Assembly: GCF_011745665.1 (NCBI RefSeq)
Contig: NZ_CP050253.1
Coordinates: 595,418-659,417 of the forward strand
Reading direction: 5' to 3'
Length of the DNA stretch: 64,000 bases
DNA from: Zophobihabitans entericus
GTDB lineage: Bacteria; Pseudomonadota; Gammaproteobacteria; Enterobacterales; Orbaceae
Both the position numbers and the translations under genes were made by a program. The notes under the pieces are model-generated. The model saw only the letters and a program-made list of their open reading frames with translations. It searched no databases and had not been told where the DNA came from. This document shows positions 10,101 through 18,424 of this stretch, piece after piece; within the stretch, counting starts at the first letter, position 1; each line of letters begins with the position of its first letter.

Positions 10101-10331
10101 AATCTTTCTGACGGCCGTCCAGTGAATAGGCTCGATGTAAGTGGCATCAGCCATATCAGGGTCAGTCATAATGGTGGCCGGGTTTGAGTTGACCAGAATG
10201 ACGCGATAACCTTCTTCGCGTAGTGCTTTGCAGGCCTGAGCACCAGAGTAGTCAAATTCACAGGCCTGACCAATGACAATTGGGCCAGCACCAATGATAA
10301 GAATGCTTTTGATATCTGTTCGTTTTGCCAT
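7110..10331 (-). CDS. carB: Carbamoyl-phosphate synthase large subunit
   Basis: CarB makes carbamoyl phosphate from bicarbonate, ammonia (channelled from CarA) and two ATP, feeding arginine and pyrimidine synthesis. The 1073 residues match the E. coli length. Two homologous ATP-grasp halves are visible: the first opens with [23 protein letters not shown] and the second with [25 protein letters not shown]-terminal allosteric domain (methylglyoxal-synthase-like) covers about the last 140 residues. It starts 5 bp after the carA stop, so the pair forms one operon. Nothing is missing. Confidence 0.98.
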   Translation of the reverse strand: MAKRTDIKSILIIGAGPIVIGQACEFDYSGAQACKALREEGYRVILVNSNPATIMTDPDMADATYIEPIHWTAVRKIIEKERPDAVLPTMGGQTALNCALDLEKHGVLQEFNVEMIGATADAIDKAEDRQRFDKAMKKIGLETARSGIAHTLDEAYAVAEQVGFPCIIRPSFTMGGTGGGIAYNREEFEEICTRGLDLSPTNELLIDESLIGWKEYEMEVVRDKNDNCIIVCSIENFDPMGIHTGDSITVAPAQTLTDKEYQIMRNASLAVLREIGVETGGSNVQFSVDPKTGRLIVIEMNPRVSRSSALASKATGFPIAKIAAKLAVGYTLDELSNDITGGRTPASFEPSIDYVVTKIPRFNFEKFAGCNDRLTTQMKSVGEVMAIGRTFQESIQKALRGLEVGATGFDPKLSNFDDKSMITLRRELQEAGSDRIWYIADAFRAGLTLDEVFTMTNIDRWFLVQIQELVTLEQQVTKISLDKLNEQTLWQLKRKGFSDARLAKLLQVKEQNIRQLRHQYNIHPVYKRVDTCAAEFSTDTAYLYSTYEDECEASPQFNRKKIMILGGGPNRIGQGIEFDYCCVHASLALREDGFETIMVNCNPETVSTDYDTSDRLYFEPVTLEDVLEIVHVEKPTGVIVQYGGQTPLKLARALEANHVPIIGTSPDSIDKAEDRKRFQEVVDKLQLKQPVNATVSDLEVAIFEAERIGYPLVVRPSYVLGGRAMEIVYNEQDLRRYFKTAVSESNEAPVLLDHFLDDAIEVDIDVISDGENVVIGGIMEHIEQAGVHSGDSACSLPAYSLSSQIQDKLRQQAKQLALELNVKGLMNAQFAVQNNEIYLIEVNPRAARTVPFVSKATSLPLAKIAARVMAGQTLLEQNVSKEIIPPYFSVKEVVLPFNKFSGVDPILGPEMRSTGEVMGIGKTFAEAFSKSMLGSLTNMKKQGKALVSVRDQDKKRVIEIGKKLIAHGFTIDATVGTAKVLQDAGIECRQVNKVIEGRPNIHDHMKNGEYAYVLNTTSGRAAIESSKILRRSAIQYKVHYDTTMNASYATIAAIDCDPVGRVTSLQELYKMLN

Positions 10332-10336
10332 TGGAA

Positions 10337-11494
10337 CTACCCCTTATAAGCCTGAATAAGTTTAATAAAATGATCAAAAAGTGGTGTTGCATCATGTGGG
10401 CCTGGGCTTGCTTCCGGATGACCCTGAAAACTGAAGGCCGGTTTTGTATTATGGTGAATACCTTGCAGTGAACTATCAAACAGTGATTTATGGGTGACGC
10501 GCAATGTGGTGGGAAGTGTCGCTTCATCAACGGCAAAGCCGTGATTTTGAGCTGTAATCATTACGGTATTGTCTTCCAGATTTTTGACCGGATGATTACC
10601 ACCATGGTGACCAAATTTCATTTTGATGGTTTTAGCATCACAAGCCAGAGAAAGTAGTTGATGACCAAGACAGATTCCAAAGATAGGAATTTCAGTTTGT
10701 AGAAATTGCTTAATAGCGGCAATGGCATAATCACAAGGAGCAGGATCGCCCGGGCCATTAGAGAGGAATATTCCATCAGGGTTTAAAGCAAGTACTTCGA
10801 CTGCCGGTGTTTGAGCAGGAACAACGGTGAGTTTACAACCTCGATCAACAAGCATTCTTAAAATATTGCGTTTAATACCAAAGTCATAAGCGACCACATG
10901 ATAAGGAAGCTGGCTTGCAGGTTCAGGCTCTGGAAGTTCACCTTTAAGTGTCCAGCAACCTTGGGTCCATACATATGTCTTTTTACAAGTTACTTCTTTA
11001 GCCAGATCGAGACCATTTAAACCTTTGAAGTTTTTTGCCTCATTAACTGCCAGATCAGCTTTCGCAATAAGCTCTTCTTTATTCTCACCTGTTAAAATAC
11101 AGCCATGCTGTGCGCCTTTTTCACGTAAGATGCGCGTTAGTTTACGGGTATCGATATCGGCAATAGCTACGACACAGTGTTGTTTGAGATAATCTGAGAG
11201 ATTTTCTTCGTTACGGTAATTACTGGCAAGTAGTGGTAGATCACGAATAACCAAACCTTTGGCGTAGATATTACCTGATTCAGAATCAGCTTCATTAGTA
11301 CCGACATTACCAATATGAGGATAGGTCAGGGTAATGATTTGTTCAGTGTAAGAGGGATCAGTTAGTATTTCCTGATAGCCGGTCATTGAAGTATTAAAAA
11401 CGACTTCTCCGACAGTCTGTCCGGTTGCGCCAATAGATTTACCTAAGAATAATGTACCATCTTGCAGGGCCAGCAGTGCGTATGTGTTTTGCAT
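10337..11494 (-). CDS. carA: Carbamoyl-phosphate synthase small subunit
   Basis: CarA is the glutaminase subunit that releases ammonia from glutamine for CarB. The class I amidotransferase domain has the nucleophilic cysteine in [10 protein letters not shown] and the catalytic His/Glu in [11 protein letters not shown]. The N-terminal half is the CarA-specific domain ([18 protein letters not shown]). Length is 385 against 382 in E. coli. It is the first gene of carAB, transcribed from the promoter at 11566-11594 that ArgR-type boxes overlap. Confidence 0.98.
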   Translation of the reverse strand: MQNTYALLALQDGTLFLGKSIGATGQTVGEVVFNTSMTGYQEILTDPSYTEQIITLTYPHIGNVGTNEADSESGNIYAKGLVIRDLPLLASNYRNEENLSDYLKQHCVVAIADIDTRKLTRILREKGAQHGCILTGENKEELIAKADLAVNEAKNFKGLNGLDLAKEVTCKKTYVWTQGCWTLKGELPEPEPASQLPYHVVAYDFGIKRNILRMLVDRGCKLTVVPAQTPAVEVLALNPDGIFLSNGPGDPAPCDYAIAAIKQFLQTEIPIFGICLGHQLLSLACDAKTIKMKFGHHGGNHPVKNLEDNTVMITAQNHGFAVDEATLPTTLRVTHKSLFDSSLQGIHHNTKPAFSFQGHPEASPGPHDATPLFDHFIKLIQAYKG

Positions 11495-11526
11495 AGTATA
11501 TTCACAGACCTCGGTTAGCTATTTAA

Positions 11527-11561
11527 TGAATATTAAATCATTAATATTGAATATAAATTCA
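11527..11561 (-). promoter_or_regulatory. Tandem ARG boxes of carAB
   Basis: TGAATATAAATTCA (11548-11561) fits the ARG-box core TGAATWWWWATTCA exactly. TGAATATTAAATCA (11527-11540) has one mismatch. Their starts are 21 bp apart, the spacing used by hexameric ArgR. They lie directly downstream of the carA -10 box, where a repressor would block transcription. Confidence 0.85.
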
Positions 11562-11565
11562 AATA

Positions 11566-11594
11566 ATTCTATCGTGATTATTTATTTTATCCAA
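11566..11594 (-). promoter_or_regulatory. carAB promoter
   Basis: On the reverse strand, a TTGGAT -35 box (11589-11594) and a TAGAAT -10 box (11566-11571) are 17 bp apart. The ARG boxes begin 4 bp downstream of the -10. Confidence 0.7.
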
Positions 11595-11719
11595 GTCTTT
11601 TTTATTAAAATAACTGAATAAATATTTAAATTTTCTAATATTTGAAAGATTAATTCATCTCTTTTTTGAGACTGAAGTGTAAATTAACAACCAGACTATT
11701 GAGATAAAAATATTTTTAC

Positions 11720-11748
11720 TTGAAATTGAATAATTATTCAAATAAAAT
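11720..11748 (+). promoter_or_regulatory. argF promoter
   Basis: A TTGAAA -35 box (11720-11725) and a TAAAAT -10 box (11743-11748) are 17 bp apart. The whole spacer is occupied by a perfect ARG-box core. Confidence 0.75.
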
Positions 11749-11761
11749 CAGTTTTATTTCA
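11727..11761 (+). promoter_or_regulatory. Tandem ARG boxes of argF
   Basis: TGAATAATTATTCA (11727-11740) is a perfect ARG-box core between -35 and -10. TCAGTTTTATTTCA (11748-11761) is a weaker box with three mismatches, again exactly 21 bp further on. ArgR with arginine is expected to shut this promoter. Confidence 0.8.
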
Positions 11762-11782
11762 TGCTAACAAGAGGCCTGTTCT

Positions 11783-12790
11783 ATGTATGGTTTTTATCAA
11801 CGTCATTTCTTGCGGTTACTGGATTTTTCCCCGGCAGAAATTAATCAATTACTACAACTTGCCATTGAATTAAAGAGAGCCAAAAAAGCAGGTCAGGAAA
11901 AGCAGTATCTGGCTGGTAAAAATATTGCGCTCATTTTTGAGAAAGATTCAACTCGTACGCGTTGTGCCTTTGAGGTAGGTGCTTTTGATCAGGGTGCGTG
12001 TGTGACTTATCTTGGGCCAAGTGGTAGTCAAATCGGTCATAAAGAATCAATTAAAGATACGGCTCGCGTACTTGGGCGTATGTATGACGGGATTCAATAT
12101 CGTGGTTATGGACAAGAGATTGTTGAAACACTGGCTCAATATGCAGGTGTGCCGGTCTGGAACGGTTTAACCAATGAAGCTCATCCCACACAGATTCTGG
12201 CTGATTTTATGACGATGCTTGAACACGCTCAGGGTAAAGCGCTGTCTGAGATCAAATTCGCTTATCTGGGCGATGCGCGTAATAACATGGGTAATTCCCT
12301 GATGGAAGGTGCTGCGTTGATGGGCATGGATATTCGCTTAGTCGCCCCTAAAGCCTGCTGGCCAGAAGAAGGGCTCGTAGCTAAATGCCAAAGCATTGCC
12401 GAAAAAACAGGCGCTAAAATTACCTTAACTGAAGATGTAATAATAGGTGTTAATCAGGTTGATTTTCTTTATACTGACGTCTGGGTTTCTATGGGAGAAC
12501 CTAAAGAAGTGTGGGACGAACGTGTAAAACTATTAACGCCATATCAGGTTAATCAGGCTGTCATTAAACAGACACAAAATCCACAGGTGAAATTCTTACA
12601 CTGCTTGCCTGCTTTCCATGATATGCAAACAGCTGTAGGTAAGCAGATGGCAGATCAGTATGGTCTAACCAATGGGCTTGAAGTGACCGATGAGGTGTTT
12701 GAGTCAACACATAGTGTGGTGTTTGATGAGGCGGAAAATCGTCTGCACACCATTAAAGCCGTTATGGTTGCAACGTTAAGTAAAGATTAA
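11783..12790 (+). CDS. argF: Ornithine carbamoyltransferase
   Basis: This enzyme joins carbamoyl phosphate and ornithine to give citrulline in arginine synthesis. The carbamoyl-phosphate motif STRTR is in [12 protein letters not shown] (about residue 56). HPTQ is in NEAHPTQIL. The ornithine-side motif is [10 protein letters not shown]. Length is 335, as in E. coli ArgF/ArgI. It stands divergent from carAB, which makes its substrate, and both are framed by ARG boxes. E. coli has two paralogues; I use argF generically. Anabolic rather than catabolic (ArcB) use is inferred from the ARG boxes and the absence of arc genes. Confidence 0.95.
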   Translation: MYGFYQRHFLRLLDFSPAEINQLLQLAIELKRAKKAGQEKQYLAGKNIALIFEKDSTRTRCAFEVGAFDQGACVTYLGPSGSQIGHKESIKDTARVLGRMYDGIQYRGYGQEIVETLAQYAGVPVWNGLTNEAHPTQILADFMTMLEHAQGKALSEIKFAYLGDARNNMGNSLMEGAALMGMDIRLVAPKACWPEEGLVAKCQSIAEKTGAKITLTEDVIIGVNQVDFLYTDVWVSMGEPKEVWDERVKLLTPYQVNQAVIKQTQNPQVKFLHCLPAFHDMQTAVGKQMADQYGLTNGLEVTDEVFESTHSVVFDEAENRLHTIKAVMVATLSKD

Positions 12791-13272
12791 TGGAAGCAAA
12801 ATACAGAGAAAAAATCAGACTGACCAACCCAACACACCTGCTTGCTGTAGGGCTGGGCAGTGGGTTATCACCAGTATCTCCGGGAACGATGGGTTCTCTG
12901 GTGGCTATTCCTATTTGGCTACTGTTTTATCATGTAGCCCCTGTCTATTACTGGATTATTATTGCGGTAGCGACTATTTATGGCTGCTGGATCTGTGATA
13001 AAACAGCCAAAGATATGGGAACTCATGATCACGGTGGTATTGTATGGGATGAGTTTGTTGGTATGTGGATTACGCTATTTTTTATCCCACAATTTTCTGT
13101 ATTTTGGATAGTGATCGCTTTTGCTGCTTTTCGTTTGTTTGATATTGTCAAACCATGGCCAATTCGTTGGTTTGATCGCCATGTACATGGTGGGATTGGG
13201 ATTATGGTTGATGATATTGTTGCTGCGGTATTTTCGTCTGCCGTGGTATGGGCATTAGGCGCGTTTTTCTAG
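12790..13272 (+). CDS. pgpA: Phosphatidylglycerophosphatase A
   Basis: PgpA is an inner-membrane phosphatase that converts phosphatidylglycerol phosphate to phosphatidylglycerol. The family signature GSGLSPVSPGTMGSL is near residue 25. Acidic motifs follow: DHGGIVWDEFVGMW in the middle and GIMVDDIVAA near the end. Three or four hydrophobic segments are visible. Its ATG overlaps the argF stop codon by one base (TAATG), so translation is probably coupled. In E. coli pgpA instead follows thiL, so this neighbour is unusual. Length is 160 against 172 in E. coli. Confidence 0.93.
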   Translation: MEAKYREKIRLTNPTHLLAVGLGSGLSPVSPGTMGSLVAIPIWLLFYHVAPVYYWIIIAVATIYGCWICDKTAKDMGTHDHGGIVWDEFVGMWITLFFIPQFSVFWIVIAFAAFRLFDIVKPWPIRWFDRHVHGGIGIMVDDIVAAVFSSAVVWALGAFF

Positions 13273-13332
13273 GTTCTCAGATGAATCATCTCAACAGGGG
13301 CGGAAGCATCCAGCCCCAGAGAGATAACAGGA

Positions 13333-13683
13333 TTAAAACTCGAGCTTGTCACCTACATTAATAGTAGGAAACACTTCCGGTATAACCTCAATGGCTCCAG
13401 GCAGTAAACCATGCTCGTTTTGTTTGAAATAGATTGAGATATGTCCTAGTTCTTCCAGGTTTTTATTCGCCTCTGAACCAACTTGTTGAATAGTATATTT
13501 CTGACCTGCAATAACGATCTCTTTACCTACCTCAAGTGTTTGATTTGGATGCTTTTCAAATTCATGAATAACACAAATTTCACGTAGTTCAGCGGTTGCT
13601 TTAGGTCCAAACAGGATCAGTACTTTTTCAGGTTCAAACTCAGGAACCAGGGCACCTACTTCTACAATAATACTGTGAGCCAT
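13333..13683 (-). CDS. srlB: PTS glucitol/sorbitol-type EIIA component
   Basis: This EIIA protein of the glucitol PTS family takes phosphate from HPr and passes it to the EIIB domain of SrlE. The likely phospho-histidine is H40 in CVIHEF. Length is 116 against 123 for E. coli SrlB. It is the last gene of the reverse operon and starts 23 bp after srlE. The substrate may not be sorbitol, since srlD is absent from the locus. Confidence 0.9.
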   Translation of the reverse strand: MAHSIIVEVGALVPEFEPEKVLILFGPKATAELREICVIHEFEKHPNQTLEVGKEIVIAGQKYTIQQVGSEANKNLEELGHISIYFKQNEHGLLPGAIEVIPEVFPTINVGDKLEF

Positions 13684-13706
13684 AATCTTAACTACTCCTA
13701 ATGATT

Positions 13707-14732
13707 TTAATACATGCCAATACTAAATACCCAGGCAATGACTACAGCCAGAACACCTGTAATCATACGACTATAGAGTACGGCAGGAACACCATATTGT
13801 ACGGTTTTCGGTTCTGCTTCTCCTAGTGATAGACCAACAGGAATAAAGTCACAACCGGCTTGTGCGTTAATAGCAAAAAGAGCGGGTAATGCATAAGCAA
13901 CAGGAATAGCACCAATAGCAATTTGACTACCAATTAGTACACCAATGACCTGAGCGATAACTGCACCCGGCCCTAGTATAGGGGATAAAAACGGTAAACT
14001 ACAAATAAATGCAATAATCATCATGCCCCATAATGAACCTGCAAGTGGTGATAGTGTATTGGCAATGACAGTCCCGATACCGGTATAGTTAATAATACCA
14101 ATTAACATACTGATAAAAGCCATAAACGGAATGATATTCTTAATCAGCATATCAGTGGAATCACGCCCTGCCTGATAGAAGATTCCCATTGCTTTACCAA
14201 TACCACGCGAGAGCGTTACTAAAAAGCCATCTCTCTGATTTGACTTATGCTCAGCTTTTACTTTGGCGTACTTCTCTTTGAATTTTTCACGATCCAAAAG
14301 ATCATTGCTACTTTCTTCTTTTGCTGTTTCTTGAGCTGGGATCGCTTGCGATACTTCATTACTTCCCTCTATTAGTCTGATATTGTCAACTTTTACGCCA
14401 GATACAAACAGATCTTCGGTAATAAATTTAGACAGCGGGCCAGATGGCGCAGAAGGGATAACATCAACTGTTGGGATCTTTTTCATTGGATAGACACCAA
14501 TACGGGCAGTTCCTCCGCAATCAATAATAGCACACAGAATTTCATCTTCCGGGACTGAATTTTTAAAACCATCGATAACTTCTGCACCTGAAAGTTCAGC
14601 AATTTTAGCTGCTACAGGATGAATACCACCACCAGTAACAGAGATAACTTTATGACGTTTTTCTGTTGGAGTAAGTGTTAAGCCTGAACCCCAACCATTT
14701 GATCCTTTTTCGACAAAAATTGTTTTAAACAT
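13707..14732 (-). CDS. srlE: PTS glucitol/sorbitol-type EIIB and EIIC1 component
   Basis: The N-terminal EIIB domain (about residues 1-130) has the likely phosphocysteine C72 in [16 protein letters not shown] charged linker at about 125-165 leads into a membrane part (residues 180-341) with hydrophobic segments and the motif [20 protein letters not shown]. Length is 341 against 319 in E. coli, the excess lying mainly in the linker. Together with srlA it forms the membrane permease that phosphorylates the polyol on entry. The gap to srlA is 15 bp. Confidence 0.92.
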   Translation of the reverse strand: MFKTIFVEKGSNGWGSGLTLTPTEKRHKVISVTGGGIHPVAAKIAELSGAEVIDGFKNSVPEDEILCAIIDCGGTARIGVYPMKKIPTVDVIPSAPSGPLSKFITEDLFVSGVKVDNIRLIEGSNEVSQAIPAQETAKEESSNDLLDREKFKEKYAKVKAEHKSNQRDGFLVTLSRGIGKAMGIFYQAGRDSTDMLIKNIIPFMAFISMLIGIINYTGIGTVIANTLSPLAGSLWGMMIIAFICSLPFLSPILGPGAVIAQVIGVLIGSQIAIGAIPVAYALPALFAINAQAGCDFIPVGLSLGEAEPKTVQYGVPAVLYSRMITGVLAVVIAWVFSIGMY

Positions 14733-14747
14733 TGCATGACTCCTTGA

Positions 14748-15269
14748 TTATAGGCTTTCTTTACGCATTAAGAAGCGAGTGATGTATTCAGTAATTACAC
14801 CACGTAAGAATATGATGACGATACCTGCTAAAAAGTAGCGAACAGAAAGGCTGGACATACTGTAACCGGCTTCCATAACACCATTAGCAATACCAAGGAA
14901 GACAAATAACTCACCTGCATTGGCATAAGGGAACAGGCCTGTTACAGGATGTAGGAATGAAACAACAGAATCGTAGAATGCCGGTTTTTGTTCCTCTTTT
15001 ACGAAACGCCCAAAAGTATAAGCCATCGGGTTTGTTAGCATAAGAACAGAAAGTACCGGCATTAAGGTGTAGCGTAAAAAGATACTTTTAGCCGAGAATT
15101 GAATCGCACGTGTAACACGTTGCTCTCCAATAAAGGCAATAAGTGAATAAGTAAATGTGAGTAAGACAATTAATAGCGGTACAATACCAGTCATGAAGCC
15201 CATAAACTGTTTTCCACCGGCTTCAAATAAGCCAATGAAATGAGTACCAAACCACTCAATATATTCCAT
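14748..15269 (-). CDS. srlA: PTS glucitol/sorbitol-type EIIC2 component
   Basis: This is a 173-residue membrane protein with about four hydrophobic segments, similar in length to E. coli SrlA (187). The family stretch LTNPMAYTFGRFVKEEQKPAFYD is recognisable by its NPMAY and QKPAFYD blocks. It provides one of the two membrane pieces of the glucitol-family permease. It follows gutM by 60 bp and precedes srlE. Confidence 0.92.
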   Translation of the reverse strand: MEYIEWFGTHFIGLFEAGGKQFMGFMTGIVPLLIVLLTFTYSLIAFIGEQRVTRAIQFSAKSIFLRYTLMPVLSVLMLTNPMAYTFGRFVKEEQKPAFYDSVVSFLHPVTGLFPYANAGELFVFLGIANGVMEAGYSMSSLSVRYFLAGIVIIFLRGVITEYITRFLMRKESL

Positions 15270-15329
15270 TGTTATCTCCTTTTTGTTTTTCTGACAAAAA
15301 TTTAAAGAATAAAAGGTTGCGACAAATGC

Positions 15330-15713
15330 TTAAAACTTCACACTATTTGCCGTTTTTATGATTGCTCTTTCCGAAATGGAAAGTTTTCTGATTGCTTCTT
15401 CTCCCGCAAAATGACTTAACATTTGCGATAGATTCTGATTCTTGAAATTGGGCAGATCTCTAAATTTGGCAAAAATAGATTTGCCTTGCATGATCTGACA
15501 TTCCTGGATGACTTTATCGTCATTGATAACAAGTAGTGCAATAGCACTGGAACCAAAGCGTTTACGTTCCATTGAAGAGTAAAGATGATGACCTGATTTG
15601 CCAGTATATTGTTGAGCTATTTTATGCATATGTTTTTGGTAATAGCGCACTTGCATGAAGCTCAACACTGATTGAGCAACAAAAATCGTACAAGCAATAA
15701 GAACAAGATTCAT
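15330..15713 (-). CDS. gutM: Glucitol operon activator-like protein GutM
   Basis: The 127-residue GutM/SrlM family protein has an N-terminal hydrophobic segment (residues 3-19), so membrane association is likely. A soluble part with GSSAIALLVINDDKVIQECQ follows. In E. coli GutM activates the glucitol operon, but its mechanism is poorly known. Here it lies inside the operon, between the oxidoreductase and the transporter genes. A stem-loop precedes it. Confidence 0.88.
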   Translation of the reverse strand: MNLVLIACTIFVAQSVLSFMQVRYYQKHMHKIAQQYTGKSGHHLYSSMERKRFGSSAIALLVINDDKVIQECQIMQGKSIFAKFRDLPNFKNQNLSQMLSHFAGEEAIRKLSISERAIIKTANSVKF

Positions 15714-15778
15714 GGTAACTTTACTCCGTATAATTATTTTTTATAAAATCAAATGCTTATGTGATTTAGGGTAAAATT

Positions 15779-15797
15779 GGCTACACATTGTGTAGCC
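15779..15797 (-). promoter_or_regulatory. Intercistronic stem-loop between the oxidoreductase and gutM
   Basis: GGCTACACA and TGTGTAGCC are perfect 9-bp arms around one central base. On the reverse strand AATTTTACCC follows, a weak U-tract. It could be a partial terminator or an mRNA-stability element separating oxidoreductase from PTS expression. Confidence 0.6.
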
Positions 15798-15826
15798 ATG
15801 ATTCAAAAAGTAAGTCGTACGGTAAA

Positions 15827-17074
15827 TTAGGCAAAGACTTCGTCTTGTAGTTTACGAAGTTTCCATACTGTTGTTGACTCATCAAGTGTTACGTCATCTT
15901 CAGTCAGGAAAGTGCCTTTAGCAATGTCACGTGTCGCGATAACTTTGCCGCTAATTAAACCAATTGGGATATGGCGTTTTGTTTTCATCTCTTTATTGGT
16001 TTCAATCACACCACGTACACAGAAACCACCGATCCCATCCAGTCTTTCACCGGCTTTGATATCTTTTTTAGCGACCGCGACAGTTTCAGATACCGGCGCA
16101 CCTTGAGGAACAATTGAAGCCTCATGATTTAACACTGCTTTAGCGATAGTCATTGGTGTTTCAAGACTCGCTAAATGGAATGGACGATATAAGATGTGGT
16201 GATCACGATCGCCTTTCTTCATCAGGTAGCTGAGTTCATGTTTAACGTTGTCGTTTTGGCCTTTAACAATCGCAAAAATACCTGGGGCTAAACCGTCAAC
16301 ATATTCCACAACACCAAATTTACTTAAAATACCGCCGTTTTCTTTGGTGTTAAGATCTTTAAGTACTGAATCTAAATCACCTTTGATACCGTGCATTCCA
16401 ACAACATCAGGAACAAAGCCCATTGCATTTGACAGTAGGTTCATCTCCGCCATAGTTTTAGTGCCATCCTGGAAGGCTGCCAGCATATGGTCTGCCATGC
16501 CTTTTTCTGTTGCTTCTTTTCTAGCGGTATCTGGGTTTGCTTCAATTTGTAGTTTGTTGTTTTTACCTTTACCAACAACGAGTACTTCCATTCCCATGGT
16601 TTTGGCAAACTCGTACATTTCAAGTGTTGCAGCAGGTTCGTCACCATCAGAACCACTATAAACCAGACCGGCATTGTTAAATAATTTATGCATTAGTGGC
16701 CCGATCGTAATATCGATTTCAACGTTTAGCAGAACGATATGTTTTTTAGCCAGTAATGTTGCGAGTGCGATTTTGGCACCGACTTCCGGTACACCTGTCG
16801 CATCAACAATGATCTCGACTTTTTCTGAATTAATGACTTCGTTAAAATTATTAGAAATTAAGATATCGGTTTTTTTCTTTGCACTGGCATTATAAGCATC
16901 TGCGGCACGTTTAGCGGCGTCTACATTAATATCACTAATACCCGTTACACACATACCCGGGATTGTTGCGATTTGCGCAATCATTCCAGACCCCATTTGA
17001 CCCGCGCCAATAACACCTACGCGAATCGGGTTATCATTTTTTTCTCTTTCTAACAATTGTTTGTAAATGGACAT
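15827..17074 (-). CDS. SAF-domain NAD(P)-dependent oxidoreductase, DXR-like (DRL)/COG4091 family
   Basis: A Rossmann domain opens with VGVIGAGQMGSG (GxGxxG at residues 23-28). A SAF domain occupies roughly the last 90 residues (AVAKKDIKAGERL and AKGTFLTEDDV). This architecture is that of the predicted homoserine dehydrogenases with SAF domain (COG4091), which include Brucella DRL, shown to interconvert 1-deoxyxylulose 5-phosphate and methylerythritol 4-phosphate. I start at ATG 17074, which has AGGAG 9 nt upstream; the ATG at 17095 has no SD. The product is 415 residues. It takes the place of srlD in a PTS operon, so a phosphorylated, possibly branched, polyol is the likely substrate. The reaction itself is inference. 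Confidence 0.75.
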   Translation of the reverse strand: MSIYKQLLEREKNDNPIRVGVIGAGQMGSGMIAQIATIPGMCVTGISDINVDAAKRAADAYNASAKKKTDILISNNFNEVINSEKVEIIVDATGVPEVGAKIALATLLAKKHIVLLNVEIDITIGPLMHKLFNNAGLVYSGSDGDEPAATLEMYEFAKTMGMEVLVVGKGKNNKLQIEANPDTARKEATEKGMADHMLAAFQDGTKTMAEMNLLSNAMGFVPDVVGMHGIKGDLDSVLKDLNTKENGGILSKFGVVEYVDGLAPGIFAIVKGQNDNVKHELSYLMKKGDRDHHILYRPFHLASLETPMTIAKAVLNHEASIVPQGAPVSETVAVAKKDIKAGERLDGIGGFCVRGVIETNKEMKTKRHIPIGLISGKVIATRDIAKGTFLTEDDVTLDESTTVWKLRKLQDEVFA

Positions 17075-17177
17075 TTGATGGATCTCCTGTTTCATCTTAA
17101 GAAATATTTGGGTAAAAAGACTTATTGGTCAGAAAGATAGCGTCATTTTTATGTGTTGGCTATGACAAAATATCAAA

Positions 17178-17216
17178 TTTATGACATTTGTCACATATAT
17201 CGACAAATGTCATAAA
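17178..17216. promoter_or_regulatory. 39-bp interrupted palindrome, likely operator of the PTS operon
   Basis: TTTATGACATTTGTC (17178-17192) and GACAAATGTCATAAA (17202-17216) are exact reverse complements around 9 nt. It lies between the regulator gene and the oxidoreductase start, upstream of the operon. The length and spacing suit a tetrameric SorC-family regulator. Confidence 0.75.
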
Positions 17217-17265
17217 AGTGAGGAGGAGGATCTTGATATGTAGTTTTAAAATGATTTAGTGATAA

Positions 17266-17297
17266 AAAAAAGCTGCATCAAGCAGCTTTTAAAAAAT
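17266..17297 (-). terminator. Terminator of the SorC-family regulator gene
   Basis: AAAAGCTGC, a short loop and GCAGCTTTT form a perfect stem just downstream of the regulator stop. On the reverse strand it ends in a run of eight T. It implies the regulator and the PTS operon are separate transcription units. Confidence 0.8.
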
Positions 17298-17316
17298 TTT
17301 GAATATTAACTAAACA

Positions 17317-18267
17317 TTATTTTTTAGTGTTAAGAATATACTCTGCCATTTTGTCAGTAATCACAACAATATTGAGTAGTTTGGCTTTTAATGCCGCCAT
17401 CAGTGCTTCTTCTTTATTATTTCCGCCAACGATAGCAACTACTGTTGGGATCTTGCGTAGTTCTTCCAGACTAAGCCCTATAACGTGCTCATTGATTGGG
17501 CATTTCGCTTCTTTACCATCTGCGGTATAAAAGCGTGAGTTAGAATCACCCACCACGTCATAATAACGTAGCTCTTCAATATCTTTGTCAGTGATATAGC
17601 CGATCTCTTTCATGGTATTTTTATTATAAGGGCTGGAGATACCCACAATAGCCATTTCAACCGTTTTACCTTCATTTAGCACTTCGCTGATATATTTGTT
17701 TTTACACAGATCTTTCTTCATCTCAGTATCATCCACCAGAGCCGGGGCATACAGATATTTACAGGTACATTGCATTTTCTTTTTCAGGTCATAGCAAATT
17801 TGGTTGGAATGTAGATCAACGTCATCAACGCCCATTCCGCCAATCAGAGGAACGATAGTCAGTTCTTTGTGAGTAATATAAGGATATTCGTTGGCAAATT
17901 TTCGAATAGTATTACCCCATGAAATACCCAGAGTTTTTACTTTAGCGATTCTTTTACTTAAAGAGTAAGCGGCCTTTTTAGCCAGTGAGTTGGTTGCTTC
18001 TTCTTCAGAGAGGTTATGAGTCGAGATGACAAGGGCTTCTTCCAGACCAAAGCGCTCTTCCAGTTGTTGCTCTAGTTCAACGGTGTGGGCGGTTTCATCT
18101 TTTATAAAGATTTCGACAATACCTAAATCTTTAGCTTCTTGTAGTTTTTTGGAAATTATCGAGCGTGAGATACCTATCTTTTGTGCTATTTGAGCTTGTG
18201 TCCAGCCGTATTGGTAGTACCAGGTAGCAATTTTTACCAGATCGCGTTTTTCTTCCCACTTCATCAT
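17317..18267 (-). CDS. SorC-family sugar-binding transcriptional regulator
   Basis: The 316-residue protein has an N-terminal helix-turn-helix (KIATWYYQYGWTQAQIAQKIGISRSIISKKL, in two parts around residues 10-40). The SorC/DeoR C-terminal effector domain follows, with SWGNTIRKFA and LIGGMG motifs. SorC regulators bind phosphorylated sugars through this domain. The protein is unlike E. coli SrlR, which is a DeoR-type protein of about 257 residues. It is the nearest regulator to the PTS operon and most likely acts at the 39-bp palindrome at 17178-17216. AGGAG lies 6 nt before the ATG. Confidence 0.88.
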   Translation of the reverse strand: MMKWEEKRDLVKIATWYYQYGWTQAQIAQKIGISRSIISKKLQEAKDLGIVEIFIKDETAHTVELEQQLEERFGLEEALVISTHNLSEEEATNSLAKKAAYSLSKRIAKVKTLGISWGNTIRKFANEYPYITHKELTIVPLIGGMGVDDVDLHSNQICYDLKKKMQCTCKYLYAPALVDDTEMKKDLCKNKYISEVLNEGKTVEMAIVGISSPYNKNTMKEIGYITDKDIEELRYYDVVGDSNSRFYTADGKEAKCPINEHVIGLSLEELRKIPTVVAIVGGNNKEEALMAALKAKLLNIVVITDKMAEYILNTKK

Positions 18268-18424
18268 TAATTTCTCCTGTATAGAGATATTGACAATCGT
18301 TCCTGACGATCACAAATGTAGGTTATGTTAGCATATCTGGAGAATATAAAGAAATAGAGGAATACAATGGAGGGGAAGCTCCATTGTATTCCTCTATTAT
18401 AATTAATAAGTTACGTTAAATAAC

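Noticed and set aside
16248..16661. Open frame of 137 codons on the forward strand within the DRL-like gene
   Set aside because: Antisense to a well-supported conserved gene, no SD and no recognisable protein features.
15827..17074. Reading this gene as sorbitol-6-phosphate dehydrogenase (srlD) or plain homoserine dehydrogenase
   Set aside because: SrlD is a short-chain dehydrogenase of about 260 residues without a SAF domain. Homoserine dehydrogenases of the main pathway lack the SAF tail and would not sit in a PTS operon.
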